From Sandaracinus sp. (GTDB lineage: Bacteria; Myxococcota_A; Polyangia; Polyangiales; Houyiibacteriaceae), in the NCBI GenBank assembly GCA_020633125.1, contig JACKEH010000051.1:1-33023 (forward strand): DNA of 33,023 bases, read 5' to 3'. Positions 29,811-33,023 of this stretch are shown one piece after another. Position 1 is the stretch's first letter. Each line of letters starts with the position of its first letter. The notes below the pieces were generated by a model. That model was not told the origin of the DNA and did no database searches. It saw nothing but the letters and a program-made list of their open reading frames with translations. The position numbers were made by a program, and so were the translations under genes.

Positions 29811-31664
29811 ATGAACAAGCCCGTCCTCGTCGCCGGATTGACCTCGACCCTGTTGCTCGCCGTCGCCTACGTCGGCAGCTCCTCGGAGGCCGCACCGTCC
29901 GAACGCGACGCACTCGCGACCTCGGTTCCGACGGATCTGCGGTGTCATTTCGACGCTGGAGACCGCGCCGCCTTCGCCTTCGATTCGCAGGTCTCGCTCG
30001 AAGGAGCGAACGACGCGGCGGACGGCACCGACCGCTTCTCCGGCACTTGGACCTGGCAGGTCGAACGCGCCGGCGAAGAGAGCGTGCTCCGTGCCGCGTT
30101 GCACGACGTTCGCCTCGACCAAACCCTCTCGCGAGAGCGCGTCGACACCGACGAGCTCGTTCGCGCTCCCTTCTTCGTGAAGGTCGACGAGCGCTGCCAC
30201 TTCACCGGACTGGGCTTCGACCCGACCTGGAGCGCCGCGAGCCGCCGCTTGGTCACGTCGCTCTTCGACGGCCTCGAGGTCGTCCTTCCCGAGCAGGCTT
30301 CGGCCGCCGCGTGGCAGACGGAACAACACGACGAGATCGGCACCTACGTCGGGGAGTACACCGCCGCGCGAAGCGAGACCGACGACGTCCTCGTGCGTCG
30401 CCGCAAGAGCAGCTACCGCGTCGACGAGGACGCGCGTCAGCTCGGCATGCGCGTTCAGGTGCTCGGCGCCGAGACCGACGCGCGCTTCGACACCGGCCGC
30501 CCCGCGTGGATGCGCCGCGTCGAGGGCCGCGAGCTCGTTCGCTTCGTGCTCCCCGGCCGTGAGGCGCAGGCGTTCGTCCACCGCTTCGAGGCCCAACGCG
30601 ACGACACGGCGATCGCCGCGCTCGACACGACCCTCGCGCTCGCGAACGCCGACTTCTCCTCCGTCGACGAGCTCGCGCTCTCCACCCCCGACCCGATCGA
30701 TCCCGAGCTTGCCGCCCTCGACCGCGACGAGGTCCTCGCGCAGTTCCTCGCGCGTTTCGCCGCCGAGGGCCGCAGCGCGTCGTTCGGCGCCGCCCGCAGC
30801 CTCGCCGCGTGGCTTCGCGCGCACCCCGAAGAGACCCCCGCGCTCCTCGCCGCGCTTCGCGACGGAGACCTCGATCCCATCGCGCACGCCTCGCTCTTCC
30901 TCGCGCTGGAGCTCGCCGGCACCGACGCGTCGCGCGAGGCGTTGACCGAGGCGCTCGTGGACGCGGAGCTCACGGACCTGAACCGCTCTCGCGCCGCCGT
31001 CGCCTTGGCGAACCACGGCGTGCCCTCGCGTGCCTCGGCCGACGCGCTCTTGGCGCAAGCGCGAGGCGACGCGTCCGGCATGGTCTCGAGCGTCAGCCTG
31101 CTCGGCGTGGGCACGATGGCCCGGCGCGCCGGCGACGCCCCTCTGCGCGGCGAGCTGCGCGAGGCGCTCACCGCCGAGCTCGAGCGTACGACCGGCGCGC
31201 GCGAAGAAGCCGTGGCGATCGACGCGCTCGGCAACGCCCGCGACGACGCCTTCGCCACGACCCTCGACGAGCGCCTCCACGGCGAGCGCCCGGAGCTTCG
31301 CGCGCACGCCGCCGACGCGATCGGCAAGCTCTCGCCCGAGGTCGCGCGCCCGCTGCTCACCGATCGCCTCGAGACCGAGAGCGACCCGGCCGTCGCGACC
31401 GCGATCCTTCGCAGCCTCGGTCGCCTGGGCGACGCCTCGGGCACGCTCAGCCCCGACGAGCTCGCCCTCGCCGCGCGCCGCCTGAGCGACACCCCGCGTG
31501 AGGACGAGCGCAGCGCGTGGATCGAGTGGCTCGGCAGCGCTCGCACGCAACGCGAAGCCCGCGTGGTGTTGGCGCGCCATTTCCCGGTCGAGCCGAGCGC
31601 GCGACTGCAGCAACGCATCGGCGCCTTCGTGCCTGCGAACGAGCTCCGGGAGCTGTCGCGATGA
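29811..31664 (+). CDS. Secreted vitellogenin-like N-terminal domain plus HEAT-repeat protein
   Basis: 617 residues with an N-terminal signal peptide (LVAGLTSTLLLAVAYVGSSS). Residues about 40-270 are beta-rich and follow the pattern of the vitellogenin/large-lipid-transfer-protein N-sheet: CHFDAGDRAAFAFDSQVSLE, APFFVKVDERCHFTGLGFDP, AWQTEQHDEIGTYVGEYTAA. The rest (about 300-617) is helical repeats of HEAT/Armadillo type with Arg/Asp/Ala-rich turns (EAVAIDALGNARDDA, AHAADAIGKLSPEVARPLL, ATAILRSLGRLGDA), at least seven units. N-sheet plus helical horseshoe is the arrangement of lipid-transport proteins, so I infer a periplasmic or surface lipid or hydrophobic-ligand carrier. That is inference from pattern. 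AAAGGA sits 7 nt before the ATG. The stop overlaps the protease start (ATGA). Confidence 0.8.
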   Translation: MNKPVLVAGLTSTLLLAVAYVGSSSEAAPSERDALATSVPTDLRCHFDAGDRAAFAFDSQVSLEGANDAADGTDRFSGTWTWQVERAGEESVLRAALHDVRLDQTLSRERVDTDELVRAPFFVKVDERCHFTGLGFDPTWSAASRRLVTSLFDGLEVVLPEQASAAAWQTEQHDEIGTYVGEYTAARSETDDVLVRRRKSSYRVDEDARQLGMRVQVLGAETDARFDTGRPAWMRRVEGRELVRFVLPGREAQAFVHRFEAQRDDTAIAALDTTLALANADFSSVDELALSTPDPIDPELAALDRDEVLAQFLARFAAEGRSASFGAARSLAAWLRAHPEETPALLAALRDGDLDPIAHASLFLALELAGTDASREALTEALVDAELTDLNRSRAAVALANHGVPSRASADALLAQARGDASGMVSSVSLLGVGTMARRAGDAPLRGELREALTAELERTTGAREEAVAIDALGNARDDAFATTLDERLHGERPELRAHAADAIGKLSPEVARPLLTDRLETESDPAVATAILRSLGRLGDASGTLSPDELALAARRLSDTPREDERSAWIEWLGSARTQREARVVLARHFPVEPSARLQQRIGAFVPANELRELSR

Positions 31665-32749
31665 GGCTCGTGCTCTTCACGCTCGTCGCATGGACGCTCG
31701 GCGCCGCGGGCTGCACCGCGACGCGAAGCGAGGGCCCGCTCGGCCGCGACGCCGTGGAGCTCACCGCGCCCGTCGCCTTCGACGACGAGGGCACGAGCCC
31801 GCTCCTCACCTTGCCCCCCTTCGAAGGAGAGTCGGTCGCGCTCTGGGTCCGCACCGAGCCCGGCACCTGCTTCGCGCTCTCGCACCTCGAAGACTCGCGC
31901 GGCGAGACCTGGGTCGACGAGCGCGAGGCCGGCCCCTTCTGCACGCGCTGCCGACTGCGCACCGCGGTCGCGAAAGACGAGGCGCTCTTCGTGCTCTCGA
32001 GAGACGAGAGCTTCGATCCCTCCATCGGCCTCTCGTTTCAGTTCGGCCTCGTGCGCTGCGACACGCTCACGCCACTTCGCGCGCCAGGGGACGGACTCCA
32101 GGTCGCCGCGCTTCCTCGAACCACGACGCCCGAAGGCGGCACCCTTCGCGTGCGACTTCGGCTCTCCGAGCACACGACGCTTCGCGATCCCGAGCGTCGC
32201 GCCGCGCTCCTCATGGCGCTGAACGAGGAGCTCGAAGAGGCGGGGATCACGGTCGAGCTCGACGCGGTCGAGCCCCTCGAAGACGTGCCAGCCGAGCTGA
32301 CCTTTTCGCCCACCGAGCTCGACGCGCTCGCCGAGCTGCGGGGGGAGGCGGCTTCGGATCCGTCGACGGTCGACGTCGTGGTCGCGGGATGCCTTCGCTT
32401 GGACGACCCCTTCTTCGGCCCCGCGACGCCGATCGACGGATTCACACCGAGGGTCGGTGGAGGCGCCGGCCCCGCCGATGCGGTCTTCCTCCCGGGCCGT
32501 CGCTGCACCTCGTTCGCGAACGAGCCGACCGAGCTCCCTGTCGGCGTGCAAGCCCACGTCTTGGCGCACGAGCTGGGCCATTTCCTCGGCGTGTTTCACT
32601 CCGTCGAAGCCGACGGCGAAGAAGACGAGCTCGCGGACACCTCCGAGCGCAACATCATGCACGCGACGCCGGGTCTCGCGATCGCGCACGGTTGGAGCGC
32701 GAGTCAGGCGCGTCGCATGCGTGCGCATCCGTGGGTGCGTCCGCTCTGA
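31661..32749 (+). CDS. Metzincin-type metalloprotease lipoprotein
   Basis: 362 residues with lipobox AAGC (Cys18). The N-terminal part (about 30-160) is beta-rich with paired cysteines (LPPFEGESVALWVRTEPGTC, FCTRCRLRTAVAKDEALFVL), like a PPC or Ig-type accessory domain. The protease domain follows (about 165-362). HELGHFLGVFH gives the zinc ligands His303, His307 and His313 with catalytic Glu304, and NIMHATP gives the Met-turn (Met333). It is therefore an active-looking metzincin of the reprolysin/matrixin clan, lipid-anchored and exported. Its ATG overlaps the stop of the HEAT-repeat gene, so the two are made together, and I infer that the protease processes or recycles the carrier or its cargo. 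Exact family within the clan is unclear. Confidence 0.88.
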   Translation: MRLVLFTLVAWTLGAAGCTATRSEGPLGRDAVELTAPVAFDDEGTSPLLTLPPFEGESVALWVRTEPGTCFALSHLEDSRGETWVDEREAGPFCTRCRLRTAVAKDEALFVLSRDESFDPSIGLSFQFGLVRCDTLTPLRAPGDGLQVAALPRTTTPEGGTLRVRLRLSEHTTLRDPERRAALLMALNEELEEAGITVELDAVEPLEDVPAELTFSPTELDALAELRGEAASDPSTVDVVVAGCLRLDDPFFGPATPIDGFTPRVGGGAGPADAVFLPGRRCTSFANEPTELPVGVQAHVLAHELGHFLGVFHSVEADGEEDELADTSERNIMHATPGLAIAHGWSASQARRMRAHPWVRPL

Positions 32750-32950
32750 GGACCCCACTCGCAGGGCCCCCATCCGCGCTCGTCCAGGCGTGCTCGATGG
32801 AGGTCCGTTCTGAGCAAGCCGTTCGTGCGCCACCTCGCGAACGGGATCGCGGACGACGTTCGCACTCGCGCGCGATCTCCCGAGCCCCGACACGCGCGAC
32901 AAAACGCTCACCCGTTTGAGGTAGGAGGTCGCCAACGCGAGCCGTACTCG

Positions 32951-33023
32951 CAGGCTGCTGAAAAAGGACCGTGATGGGATTCGTGTGGTCCCGTGCTTCG
33001 AATCGCGCGTCCTCGAGCCGAGG
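32951..33023 (+). mobile_element. Probable insertion-sequence end, truncated by the window
   Basis: CAGGCTGCTGAAAAAGG (32951-32967) is close to the terminal inverted repeat found at ends of several IS families (the GGCTGCTGAAAAA type). The body would continue beyond the window. No transposase is visible. The element has not been compared with any database. Confidence 0.35.

Overview
The window is GC-rich (roughly 70%) chromosomal DNA with strongly GC3-biased codons. This produces very long antisense shadow ORFs. The gene content points to a deltaproteobacterial-type predator or soil bacterium of the Myxococcota, most like Polyangiales/Sandaracinaceae. The pointers are lipoproteins with Asp-Ala-Gly (DAG) linkers, a eukaryotic-type Ser/Thr kinase with a zinc ribbon, TPR-PEGA proteins, a DUF1592/DUF1552 pair, a penicillin-acylase-like lipoprotein and a DUF4178 protein. 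The taxonomic call is inference from gene content and was not tested by search.

Layout. 1-1190: the end of lgt and an FGE-fold protein that overlaps it by 4 bp. 1254-7142: a run of plus-strand envelope and signalling genes (Cys-rich DAG lipoprotein, Ser/Thr kinase, TPR-PEGA membrane protein, DAG lipoprotein ending in a cupredoxin-like domain, secreted unknown). 7266-8170 (minus): HIT hydrolase and sufE. 8397-9219 (plus): a Flp-type pilin and oligoribonuclease. 9316-12471 (minus): a penicillin-acylase-family lipoprotein whose start codon overlaps that of a divergent CNNM/CBS protein (12470-13563). 13607-15765: a zinc-ribbon DUF4178 protein and a small membrane-anchored protein. Both the CNNM gene and the DUF4178 gene are broken by an apparent one-base deletion. 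15890-17863 (minus): a large lipoprotein hydrolase, divergent from a UbiA prenyltransferase (17996-18958) and a conserved-looking unknown. 19716-20207: gene-free and repeat-rich. 20208-21953: an ATP-grasp protein convergent with a short acyl-CoA-dehydrogenase-like protein. 22207-25202: a DUF1592-DUF1552 operon behind a near-perfect sigma-54-type -24/-12 site. 25274-27300 (minus): two translationally coupled ArsA/Get3-type ATPases. 27585-32749: three exported proteins. The right edge carries what looks like an insertion-sequence end.

The most interesting block is 27585-32749. It encodes a large beta-rich lipoprotein, a secreted protein with a vitellogenin-like N-terminal beta region followed by HEAT-type helical repeats, and a metzincin lipoprotease coupled to it by an ATGA overlap. 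I infer a bacterial cell-surface lipid-carrier and processing module. A second unusual signal is CTAG. By eye it occurs only six times in 33 kb, always intergenic. Four copies form TNCTAG 10-11 nt before a start codon, one lies 3 nt before a start, and one sits in the -10 of a good -35/-10 promoter.
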